Shown: positions 7,381-14,215 of the stretch, piece by piece
How the letters are laid out: each line of letters begins with the position of its first letter
How positions within the stretch are numbered: the first letter of the stretch is position 1
Assembly: GCA_944329255.1 (NCBI GenBank)
Contig: CALVIA010000007.1
Coordinates: forward strand, 1 to 21,648
DNA length: 21,648 nucleotides
Direction: 5' to 3'
DNA from: an uncultured Bacilli bacterium
GTDB taxonomy: Bacteria; Bacillota_I; Bacilli_A; RF39; UBA660
Program-made: the position numbers and the translations under genes
Notes under the pieces: model-generated
Seen by the model: only the letters and a program-made list of their open reading frames with translations
What the model was told of the DNA's origin: nothing
Databases searched by the model: none

Positions 7381-8995
7381 ATTTTGATTCAATAATATCA
7401 ATAATGGCTGGTAAAATTTGTTTTTTTCTTGATATAACATTTGGTATAAAACAGCCTTGATAAATTTCTTTTAAATTAAAACTATCTCTTATTATATCTT
7501 CTGATTTATTACTATATATAACATATGAACCTTTTCTTATAATATCTGTTATAAATAAGGCATTTACACCTTTATTTATATCATTTATTTCATCTAATTT
7601 ATTTATATAAGAATCAATATTTTTATTTATTTCATCAAAATCCATAGTTAATAATTGACTTAAACCTATATGTATATTTCCCACAGTATATGATTTATAG
7701 TCTTGATATATAAGTTCATTTACTGTTAATCCTGAAATTGTAGATGCTGCTTTAAGCATTTTATAACCATAATCGTCAATATTTATTCTAGCAATTTTTG
7801 ATAATTTTATAGCAACTTGTTTATCAAGTTCAGTTGTACTTGGGGATGTAAATAATAATGTATCTGATAGTATTGCTGATAATAATAATCCTGCTATATT
7901 TTTCGGTATTTTTACTTTAGATTCTTGATACATTTTATATATAATAGTTGCTGTACATCCTACTATCATACACCTAAAATTAATTGGTACTTTTGTTCCA
8001 ATAGTTCCTAAATTGTGATGATCGATTATTTCTATAATCTTAGCTTCTTCAATCCCTACAACCGATTGTTCATAATTGTTGTGATCAACTAAAATAACAT
8101 TTTGAATATCATATTCATTAACATGATTTAAACTTATTAATCCAAGACATTCTCCTTTATGATTAATTACAGGATAATTTGTATGTTTAGATTTTTTTGA
8201 AATTATTTGAAATTCATCATAATAATCATCATCAAAAACAGTTACGGGATTAATGCAATTATTAATGCTTTTTATACGATTACTTAAACTTATTATATTT
8301 GCTATTTCAAAGCTTGACATCGCGCTTTTTATAATTGTAATTCTATTTTTTTTAGCTTTTTCTATATATTCATTATTTAAATTATTATTAAGTGCTAAAA
8401 TTATTAATTTAACAGAAGATTCAATTGCATAATCAATAACTTTATATCTATCTCCAATTATTAAGATATCATTATTAGTTAATTTAACTTCTTCATGAAA
8501 AGTTGAACTTTGATATCCAACTAACATCATATTTCCTATTATTTCATCATCAAATTTAGTTAAAACTGTAGCATTTAAAACATTTATAATATTATCAAGT
8601 GATGTGTTTATCTTCATTTTATTTCCTTCAACAAGAAATTTTGATAAATCTTTCATTGAAACAAAACCTGATAATTTATTTGAATTATTTGTTAAAGGTA
8701 TTGCTGTAATACTTTGTTTTTGCATAATATGATAAGCATCAAATATACTACTATTTTCGTTAATATATATATTTTTATCATATTTTATATTTTTAATTCT
8801 TATTTTTACATCATTTAAATATTGTGGCTCTGGAATTTTAAAGTAATTTAAAACAAATTTAGTTTCATTATTTAAATGTCCAATTGTTTTTGGAACTGTC
8901 TTTTCTCCAAGAGAATTTTTTAAATAAGAAAGCGCTATACTTGAACAAATACTATCTGTATCTGGATTTCTATGACCGAAAATATATGTTTGCAT
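7379..8995 (-). CDS. ppaC: Mn-dependent inorganic pyrophosphatase with CBS and DRTGG regulatory domains (family II)
   Basis: Hydrolyses pyrophosphate to two phosphates, pulling biosynthetic reactions forward. 538 residues from ATG 8995; the GTG at 9004 lies in the AGAGGTGA ribosome site and is not the start. Seen: DHH-domain metal motifs GHRNPDTDS (H8, D12, D14), LVDHN (D304) and IDHH (D325, H326, H327), with D378 in LSDT. Between the first and second DHH parts lie a CBS motif (about 67-125), a DRTGG-like domain with IGDRYKVIDYAIE (about 135-245), and a second CBS motif (about 250-298). A DHHA2 domain ends the protein. Members with this layout are known to be inhibited by AMP/ADP and activated by ATP or diadenosine polyphosphates. 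No promoter is visible between the upstream terminator hairpin and the gene. Confidence 0.95.
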   Translation of the reverse strand: MQTYIFGHRNPDTDSICSSIALSYLKNSLGEKTVPKTIGHLNNETKFVLNYFKIPEPQYLNDVKIRIKNIKYDKNIYINENSSIFDAYHIMQKQSITAIPLTNNSNKLSGFVSMKDLSKFLVEGNKMKINTSLDNIINVLNATVLTKFDDEIIGNMMLVGYQSSTFHEEVKLTNNDILIIGDRYKVIDYAIESSVKLIILALNNNLNNEYIEKAKKNRITIIKSAMSSFEIANIISLSNRIKSINNCINPVTVFDDDYYDEFQIISKKSKHTNYPVINHKGECLGLISLNHVNEYDIQNVILVDHNNYEQSVVGIEEAKIIEIIDHHNLGTIGTKVPINFRCMIVGCTATIIYKMYQESKVKIPKNIAGLLLSAILSDTLLFTSPSTTELDKQVAIKLSKIARINIDDYGYKMLKAASTISGLTVNELIYQDYKSYTVGNIHIGLSQLLTMDFDEINKNIDSYINKLDEINDINKGVNALFITDIIRKGSYVIYSNKSEDIIRDSFNLKEIYQGCFIPNVISRKKQILPAIIDIIESK

Positions 8996-9019
8996 TTTAA
9001 TCACCTCTTTAAAGTAAAA

Positions 9020-9042
9020 ATGTAGATATAAAAAATCTACAT
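9020..9042. terminator. terminator after the lipoprotein gene
   Basis: Arms 9020-9027 (ATGTAGAT) and 9035-9042 (ATCTACAT) form a perfect 8-bp stem with a seven-base loop. U-runs follow on both strands (TTTTTAC on the minus strand, TTTTTTTATT on the plus strand). It sits between the lipoprotein stop and the pyrophosphatase ribosome site. Confidence 0.65.
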
Positions 9043-9049
9043 CATTTTT

Positions 9050-9460
9050 TTATTCATAAACTGGAATTAAATATGAATATTTTTTCTCAACATCTTCTCT
9101 TTTTAATCCAGCCCATTCTGTATCTGATATTGTATAAATAACATATTTTCCATTTAAAGTAATATTTTTTATCGTTGCATTATCTTTTAAATTTTCTTTG
9201 TCTTCTTCATAATGTTTTTTTGCATCTTCTTCACTTTCGTATTCATAATAATGTTCACAACTTGTTACTTCGTCATTTTTAAATTCAAATACCAGTTTAA
9301 AAATACCTGCATTATCATAAACCAATTTAGAGTCAGATGTATATAAATCTTTTACTGGCATTAAATCATTTCCACCATTTTTTTCTTTTTTTTCACAACT
9401 ACATCCTACTAAAAATGTTATTGTTAAGCAAAGTGTTAATAATAAAATAATTTTTTTCAC
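9050..9460 (-). CDS. small secreted lipoprotein of unknown function
   Basis: 136 residues from GTG at 9460. That start is chosen because a GGAGG site lies six bases before it and because it gives a clean lipoprotein signal: VKK, a hydrophobic stretch and the lipobox LVGC with Cys20, followed by SCEKKEKNGG. An upstream in-frame ATG at 9499 would add 13 residues that do not look like a signal. The mature part is acidic and alternates beta-like strands with a helix rich in Glu and Lys (YESEEDAKKHYEEDKENLKD). I do not recognise a family. It has its own promoter and terminator, so it is a single-gene unit. A cell-surface role on the outer face of the membrane is all that can be inferred. Confidence 0.8.
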   Translation of the reverse strand: MKKIILLLTLCLTITFLVGCSCEKKEKNGGNDLMPVKDLYTSDSKLVYDNAGIFKLVFEFKNDEVTSCEHYYEYESEEDAKKHYEEDKENLKDNATIKNITLNGKYVIYTISDTEWAGLKREDVEKKYSYLIPVYE

Positions 9461-9490
9461 ATTATCCTCCATACTATATGTTACAAAATA

Positions 9491-9519
9491 AGTATACATT
9501 ATATCTTACTTTATGTAAA
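9491..9519 (-). promoter_or_regulatory. sigma-A promoter of the lipoprotein gene
   Basis: Minus strand: TTTACA (9514-9519), 17-base spacer, TATACT (9491-9496). The predicted start, near 9484, lies downstream of the alternative ATG at 9499, which supports the internal GTG start at 9460. Confidence 0.6.
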
Positions 9520-9546
9520 TAGTTATTTATTATTTTTATTCGATAT

Positions 9547-9580
9547 AAAACCCAATGTTTAATTTAAAACACTGGGCTTT
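9547..9580. terminator. terminator after dut (nrdD-nrdG-dut operon end)
   Basis: Arms 9547-9560 and 9567-9580 form a 14-bp stem with a GCCCA/TGGGT core and a six-base loop. On the minus strand it is followed by TTTTAT. This is the only strongly G-C paired hairpin in the first half of the window. It lies in the 141-base gap between dut and the lipoprotein gene. Confidence 0.75.
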
Positions 9581-9601
9581 ATTTAAAATTTAAATTCTTT
9601 T

Positions 9602-10063
9602 CTATTTAATATTATCGGTAGATCCAAATCCACCTTTTCTTTCTCCTGTTGCATTATCATTATCTATTGTAAGAAATTTTTGAAAAATAACTTGACCAAT
9701 TATATCTCCTTTTTTTATTACTAAATCTTCATTATTAAAATTATAATATTGAAAATAAAAGTGTCCATCATTATTTTCATTTTCATAATAATCTGAATCT
9801 ACTACACCAATACTATTTGGCATAAAAAATCCTTTTTTAGGACCAGAACTTCTATTTACTAACATATACCATTCATCATCCTTGCAATATGCTTTTAATC
9901 CAGTTGGAATTAAAGATGGCTTTATTCCGGGTTTGTATGGTGGAATAACCATATCAATTGCAGCTTCAACATCATATGCAGCAGAACCTTTTGTTTTTCT
10001 TACAGGAAGATGTATATCCTTATCTTCCCATCCTTTTGCAATTTCAAATCCTCTTTTTTTCAT
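9602..10063 (-). CDS. dut: dUTP diphosphatase (trimeric dUTPase family)
   Basis: Cleaves dUTP to dUMP and pyrophosphate, which keeps uracil out of DNA and supplies dTMP synthesis. 153 residues from ATG 10063, chosen because AGAGGTAAA precedes it; the upstream ATG at 10078 has no ribosome site. All five dUTPase motifs are visible: KGSAAYDVEAA (25-35), RSSGPKKGF (71-79), NSIGVVDSDYY with catalytic D89 (83-93), GDIIGQVIFQ (119-128) and RKGGFGSTD (142-150). The stretch between motifs III and IV (94-112) is longer and more acidic than in Escherichia coli Dut. It is the last gene of the nrdD-nrdG-dut unit, seven bases after nrdG, which fits since the reductase produces dUTP as well as dCTP. Confidence 0.93.
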   Translation of the reverse strand: MKKRGFEIAKGWEDKDIHLPVRKTKGSAAYDVEAAIDMVIPPYKPGIKPSLIPTGLKAYCKDDEWYMLVNRSSGPKKGFFMPNSIGVVDSDYYENENNDGHFYFQYYNFNNEDLVIKKGDIIGQVIFQKFLTIDNDNATGERKGGFGSTDNIK

Positions 10064-10070
10064 TTTACCT

Positions 10071-10562
10071 CTATTCATATAATATAATTTTATTTTCTTC
10101 TATACTTTTTTTTACATCAATTACTCGTTGATTTGAAGAACCACACCATTTTAATTTTGGATTATGTAATTCCTCTTTAAACTGACCATCAACTAAAACA
10201 TCTATATAATTTAATATTTCTTTATCTTTTAGGTCTCTATCGTATAAAAAACCACTCCATACCCATATAGTTTTATCTTTAAATTTTTCTTTAAATTTTT
10301 TTGCAAGCATTGTTGTCCCTTCTATATTTTTAGGATGTAATGGTTCCCCACCTAAAATAGATAATCCCACAATATAATCTTTATTACATAAATCTAAGAC
10401 TTTATCAATAATATCATTTGTAAATTCGGTTCCTCCATTAAAATCGTGTGTTTCTGGATTAAAACAATTTTTACATTTAAATGTACAACCTTGCATAAAA
10501 ATCGATACTCTTACACCTGGCCCATTTGATATATCCATTTTTCTTATTTTGTTATATCTCAT
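10071..10562 (-). CDS. nrdG: anaerobic ribonucleoside-triphosphate reductase activating protein (radical SAM)
   Basis: Radical-SAM enzyme that generates the glycyl radical on NrdD. 163 residues from ATG 10562. An in-frame ATG at 10574 lies inside the end of nrdD directly on the AAGGA site and is less likely. Seen: the cluster motif CTFKCKNC (C26, C30, C33), preceded by NGPGVRVSIFMQG, and followed by GLSILGGEPL (the GGEP SAM-binding motif) and WVWSGFLYD. The stop of nrdD and the start of nrdG are one base apart (TAATATG), so the two are translationally coupled. Confidence 0.95.
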   Translation of the reverse strand: MRYNKIRKMDISNGPGVRVSIFMQGCTFKCKNCFNPETHDFNGGTEFTNDIIDKVLDLCNKDYIVGLSILGGEPLHPKNIEGTTMLAKKFKEKFKDKTIWVWSGFLYDRDLKDKEILNYIDVLVDGQFKEELHNPKLKWCGSSNQRVIDVKKSIEENKIILYE

Positions 10563-10563
10563 A

Positions 10564-12756
10564 TTAATCAGCATCCTTATTATCTATATGCATTACTCTT
10601 TCTTTTATTTCTTGTGTTCTTCCTTTATTCCAAAAATTAGTTCCAATATATCCACATGTTCTTCTAGCTACATTTAATTTGTCATGATCTCTATTACCAC
10701 AGTTTGGACAATACCATTCTAGATTATCGTCAATAAGTATTTCTCCATCATACCCACAAACTTGACAATAATCAGATTTTGTATTTAATTCAGCATACAT
10801 TATATTATCATATATAAATTTAATAATTTCCATTACTGCATCTAAATTATTACATAAATTAGGTGTCTCAATATAACTTATTGCCCCACCTGGAGATAAT
10901 CTTTGAAATTCACTTTCTAATTTTAATTTAGTAAACGCATCAATTTCTTCAAATACAGGCACATGATAAGAATTAGTGATATAATCTCTATCTGTAATAC
11001 CTTTTATAACACCAAATCTATCTTTTAAGCACTTTGCAAATTTATATGTAGTAGATTCAATTGGTGTTCCGTATACACTATAGTCTATATTTTCTATTTC
11101 TTTCCATTCCTTGCATTTATCATTTAATTTTTGCATTACTTTTATACCAAAATCTTTTCCAATTCCATTATCAGTATGACTATGTCCTGTCATATATTTT
11201 ACGCATTCATAAAGTCCTGCATATCCTAATGAAATAGTTGAATATCCATTGTGAAGTAATTCATGAATACTTTCACCTTTTTCTAATCTTGCTAATGCAC
11301 CGTTTTGCCATAAAATTGGTGCTACATCAGATGTTGCTTTACTTAATCTTTTATGTCTTATTTGAAGTGCTCTATGACATAATTCTAGTCTTTCTTCAAA
11401 TATTTGCCAGAATTTTTCCTCATCTTTTTCAGAAGATAAGGCAACATCTACTAAGTTAATTGTTACAACACCTTGATTAAATCTTCCATAATATTTTGGT
11501 TTCCCTTCAACATAATTTTTTGCTTTTGCTACATTTCCTAAACTTATTGATCTATCTGGAGTTAAGAAACTTCTACATCCCATACATGGATAACAATCAC
11601 CATCACCATATTCATTTTTCTTATATTCTTTCATTATTTTTTCAGAAATATAGTCTGGAACCATTCTTTTTGCAGTGCATTTAGCAGCTAATTCAGTTAA
11701 ATAGTAGTATTTACTATCTTTATGTATATTATCTTCTTCTAATACATATAGAAGTTTTGGAAATGCTGGAGTAACATAAACTCCTTTTTCATTTTTCATT
11801 CCTTCAATTCTTTGATTTAAAACCTCTTCAATAATCATAGCAAGTTCTTCTTTATATTCATCTGTTTCCCCTAAATACATACATACACTTAAAAATGGTG
11901 CTTGTCCATTTGTTGTTGTCATAGAATTAATTTGATATTGGAATGTCTGTACTCCGTCTATTATTTCTTTCTTAATATCTTCTTTTGCGTATTTTTCGCA
12001 ATCCTCTTTTTTAAATTTTCTCTCTTTATATTTTTTTAAATATCTTTCGTAGCTTTCCCTTACAAATGGTGCTAGATGTGTTAAAGAAATAGTTGCACCT
12101 CCGTATTGACTAGATGAAACAGCAGTAATTAACTGAGTTGCTATTGTCATAGCTGTTAAAAATCTATGAGGTTTTTCTATCATAACACCATTAATTATAG
12201 TTCCATTTTGAAGCATATCTTCAAGATTAATTAAATCACAATTATGTAAAGCATTTTGTGCAAAATAATCTGCATCATGAAAATGTATTATACCATCGTC
12301 ATGTGCGCTTACTATATCTTCTGGTAAAAGAAATCTTCTTGTAATATCTGTACTAGTTATTCCTGCTAAATAATCTCTTTGTGTTGTAACAACTTTAGCA
12401 TTTTTATTGGAATTTTCAGTATTCCAATATTCACTTTCACCATCAATTAATTCTTTTATTGCTAAATCTGTTGTATTACTTCTTCTAACTAATTCTCTTG
12501 TATATCTATATGTTATATATTTTTTTGCAAGATTATATTTTCCAATAGACATTAATTTCATTTCTATAATGTCTTGTATATCTTCAACTAATATTCTTTT
12601 TTTACCTAATTTTTCAATATATTTAATTATATTTTTAATTTGAACAGAAGATGCTTGTTCTTCTTCTTCGACCTCCATATTAGCTTTATTTATTGCCTGT
12701 TCTACTTTTTCAGGACACCATTCAACCATATGCCCGTCTCTTTTAATTACTTTCAT
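10564..12756 (-). CDS. nrdD: anaerobic ribonucleoside-triphosphate reductase (class III, glycyl radical)
   Basis: Oxygen-sensitive enzyme that reduces ribonucleoside triphosphates to deoxynucleotides, with formate as the usual reductant. 730 residues. Seen: an N-terminal ATP-cone (about 1-93, starting MKVIKRDGHMVEW) for allosteric control; the catalytic barrel with FHDADYFAQNALHNCDLINL, SQYGGATISL and CMGCRSFLTPDRSISLGN; a C-terminal zinc site with C664, C667, C683 and C686; and the glycyl-radical segment RRTCGY, with Gly702 as the expected radical site. It has a strong GGGAGGAAG ribosome site. The promoter has a perfect -10 box but no good -35 box, and a palindrome sits in the activator position. 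The last five codons, NKDAD and stop, overlap the region of the nrdG start. Confidence 0.97.
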   Translation of the reverse strand: MKVIKRDGHMVEWCPEKVEQAINKANMEVEEEEQASSVQIKNIIKYIEKLGKKRILVEDIQDIIEMKLMSIGKYNLAKKYITYRYTRELVRRSNTTDLAIKELIDGESEYWNTENSNKNAKVVTTQRDYLAGITSTDITRRFLLPEDIVSAHDDGIIHFHDADYFAQNALHNCDLINLEDMLQNGTIINGVMIEKPHRFLTAMTIATQLITAVSSSQYGGATISLTHLAPFVRESYERYLKKYKERKFKKEDCEKYAKEDIKKEIIDGVQTFQYQINSMTTTNGQAPFLSVCMYLGETDEYKEELAMIIEEVLNQRIEGMKNEKGVYVTPAFPKLLYVLEEDNIHKDSKYYYLTELAAKCTAKRMVPDYISEKIMKEYKKNEYGDGDCYPCMGCRSFLTPDRSISLGNVAKAKNYVEGKPKYYGRFNQGVVTINLVDVALSSEKDEEKFWQIFEERLELCHRALQIRHKRLSKATSDVAPILWQNGALARLEKGESIHELLHNGYSTISLGYAGLYECVKYMTGHSHTDNGIGKDFGIKVMQKLNDKCKEWKEIENIDYSVYGTPIESTTYKFAKCLKDRFGVIKGITDRDYITNSYHVPVFEEIDAFTKLKLESEFQRLSPGGAISYIETPNLCNNLDAVMEIIKFIYDNIMYAELNTKSDYCQVCGYDGEILIDDNLEWYCPNCGNRDHDKLNVARRTCGYIGTNFWNKGRTQEIKERVMHIDNKDAD

Positions 12757-12784
12757 AACTTCCTCCCTACTTTACTTTAATCAC

Positions 12785-12790
12785 ATTATA
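12785..12790 (-). promoter_or_regulatory. -10 box of the nrdD promoter (activator-dependent type)
   Basis: TATAAT on the minus strand, directly preceded by TTG. No TTGACA-like box is found 16-18 bases upstream. The predicted start is 12778. The leader carries the GGGAGG ribosome site. Confidence 0.6.
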
Positions 12791-12810
12791 CAACACTTTT
12801 TAATATTATC

Positions 12811-12828
12811 TTGTTGCAATTGCAACAA
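12811..12828. promoter_or_regulatory. perfect 18-bp palindrome, probable operator of the Crp/Fnr-family regulator
   Basis: TTGTTGCAATTGCAACAA is a perfect inverted repeat between the divergent nrdD and crp/fnr-like genes. Half-sites beginning TTG and ending CAA resemble Crp/Fnr-family boxes. Its centre (12819.5) is at -41.5 relative to the predicted nrdD start, the class II activator position. It also covers the predicted -35 box (TTGCAA, 12820-12825) of the regulator gene. I found no second copy by eye in this window. Confidence 0.75.
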
Positions 12829-12848
12829 ATATATAAAAGTGATAAAAT
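12820..12848 (+). promoter_or_regulatory. predicted promoter of the Crp/Fnr-family regulator gene
   Basis: Plus strand: TTGCAA (12820-12825), 17-base spacer, TAAAAT (12843-12848). The -35 box is the right half of the palindrome, so a bound regulator would block it. The start near 12855 leaves a very short leader with the AGAGGTG ribosome site. Confidence 0.5.
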
Positions 12849-12868
12849 AATACATAGAGGTGTAAACT

Positions 12869-13498
12869 ATGGATGAGTTGTTTAAAAATATAAATGATGC
12901 AGAAAAAAATATTTTACTTCAATCTTTAGAAGCAAATATAATGAATTTCAAAAAAAATAATATAATTTTATCTAGTATAAAAGATCAAAATTTTATATGT
13001 ATTTTGGTTTACGGACATTTACAAATTATAAAAAACGATTATAACGGAAATAAAACAATTATTGAAGATTTATATGAAAATGACTTATTTGGAACAATGA
13101 TTTCATCTATTACAACTAATTTAGAATGTGATTTTTATACAAAAGAAGATAGTAAAATATTATTAATAGATTTTGATGATGTTATAAATAATAAAAGTAG
13201 TTTACCGTGTTTTAATCAATTTTTAAAAAATATGTTATTAATAATATCTAATAAAATATTAGAAAATAATAAAAGAATTGAAATTTTAACTAATAAAACA
13301 ATTAGAGATAAATTATTATCATATTTTAAAAACAATGTTAAAAATAAAAAAATCCATCTAACATTAAGTTACACGGATTTGGCTGATTATCTTGCAGTTA
13401 ATAGATCTGCAATGTCTAGAGAATTAAAAAATTTAAAAAACGAAGGTTTCATTGAAGTAAAAGGAAAAACAATATATTTACTTTATGATATTTTATAA
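12869..13498 (+). CDS. Crp/Fnr-family transcriptional regulator
   Basis: 209 residues. The N-terminal part (about 10-125) has the cyclic-nucleotide-binding beta-barrel pattern (ILVYGHLQIIKNDYNGNKTIIEDLYENDLFG), a long dimer helix follows (about 115-142), and a Crp-type winged helix ends the protein (about 143-209). The recognition helix is NRSAMSRELKNLKNEG (178-193). Compared with E. coli FNR it keeps Ser183 and Arg184, but Ser180 replaces the Glu that reads the half-site. The three cysteines (44, 87, 114) are scattered, so an Fnr-type [4Fe-4S] cluster is unlikely, and the cNMP phosphate-binding Arg-Ser pattern is not seen. The signal is unknown. It is divergent from nrdD across a shared palindrome, which suggests control of nrdDG-dut and of itself. 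The stop overlaps the murI stop. Confidence 0.88.
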   Translation: MDELFKNINDAEKNILLQSLEANIMNFKKNNIILSSIKDQNFICILVYGHLQIIKNDYNGNKTIIEDLYENDLFGTMISSITTNLECDFYTKEDSKILLIDFDDVINNKSSLPCFNQFLKNMLLIISNKILENNKRIEILTNKTIRDKLLSYFKNNVKNKKIHLTLSYTDLADYLAVNRSAMSRELKNLKNEGFIEVKGKTIYLLYDIL

Positions 13499-14215
13499 TA
13501 CAAGTTTTTTTGCTTTCATACCTGTAATTTTATAGCATAATTTATTAAATAAATATTCATTACCTGTTGTATATATAGTAATTTCTTTTTTGCTATCCTT
13601 TATATATTTTTTAATTTGTTTTATTATTCCATCACTACTATTAATTATTTTTATATTTTTATTAAAATTATTTTGTATTAGCTTGTAGTGAGTACATCCT
13701 AATACAATACAATTAATATTACTATAATTTTCTAAATACTTATTTATTATTGGTTTTGTATCTTCTTGATTTTCTATAAGTGGAACTAACTCTTTTGTTG
13801 CTATACTTAAAACCTTAATATTTGGATCATAGTATTTTATCTTGTTTTCATAAACTTTACTATCAATAGTTGCTTTAGTAGCCATTATTAAAACTTCTTT
13901 TTCATTACTTTTTATAAATTCTTCTATAGTTGCATCTATTACTCCAATTAACGGTATATTATATTTTTCTTTTAATAAATCATATACATTAGAACATATT
14001 GTGTTACATGCTATAACAATTAAATCAATTTTAATTGTTATAAAATAATCAATTATTTTAGTAGAATACTTATATAATTCATCTTTATTCTTATCACCAT
14101 ATGGATTATTTTTATTATCTCCTATATAAAAATACTCATTATTTGGGTATTCATCTATAAGTGATTTTAAAACTGTTAATCCTCCGACTCCTGAATCAAA
14201 TACCCCTATTCTCAT
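13493..14215 (-). CDS. murI: glutamate racemase
   Basis: Converts L-glutamate to D-glutamate for peptidoglycan. 240 residues, slightly short for the family but complete. Seen: FDSGVGGLTV (6-15) with the conserved Asp7-Ser8, NNPYGDK (36-42), the first catalytic Cys70 in ACNT (69-72), and the second catalytic Cys174 with Thr175-His176 in LGCTHY. The start overlaps the uvrC stop by one base (TAATG), and the AAGGAG site lies inside the end of uvrC, so it is coupled to uvrC. The 3' end converges with the Crp/Fnr-like gene: both stop codons lie in the shared palindrome TTATAA at 13493-13498. Confidence 0.96.
   Translation of the reverse strand: MRIGVFDSGVGGLTVLKSLIDEYPNNEYFYIGDNKNNPYGDKNKDELYKYSTKIIDYFITIKIDLIVIACNTICSNVYDLLKEKYNIPLIGVIDATIEEFIKSNEKEVLIMATKATIDSKVYENKIKYYDPNIKVLSIATKELVPLIENQEDTKPIINKYLENYSNINCIVLGCTHYKLIQNNFNKNIKIINSSDGIIKQIKKYIKDSKKEITIYTTGNEYLFNKLCYKITGMKAKKLVL

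Noticed and set aside
11238..11684. Plus-strand open frames inside nrdD
   Set aside because: Antisense shadows of a highly conserved gene; composition is typical of reverse frames rich in Leu, Phe, His and Ile.
12869..13498. True oxygen-sensing FNR
   Set aside because: The three cysteines at 44, 87 and 114 are scattered and there is no N-terminal or C-terminal Cys cluster for an iron-sulfur centre.
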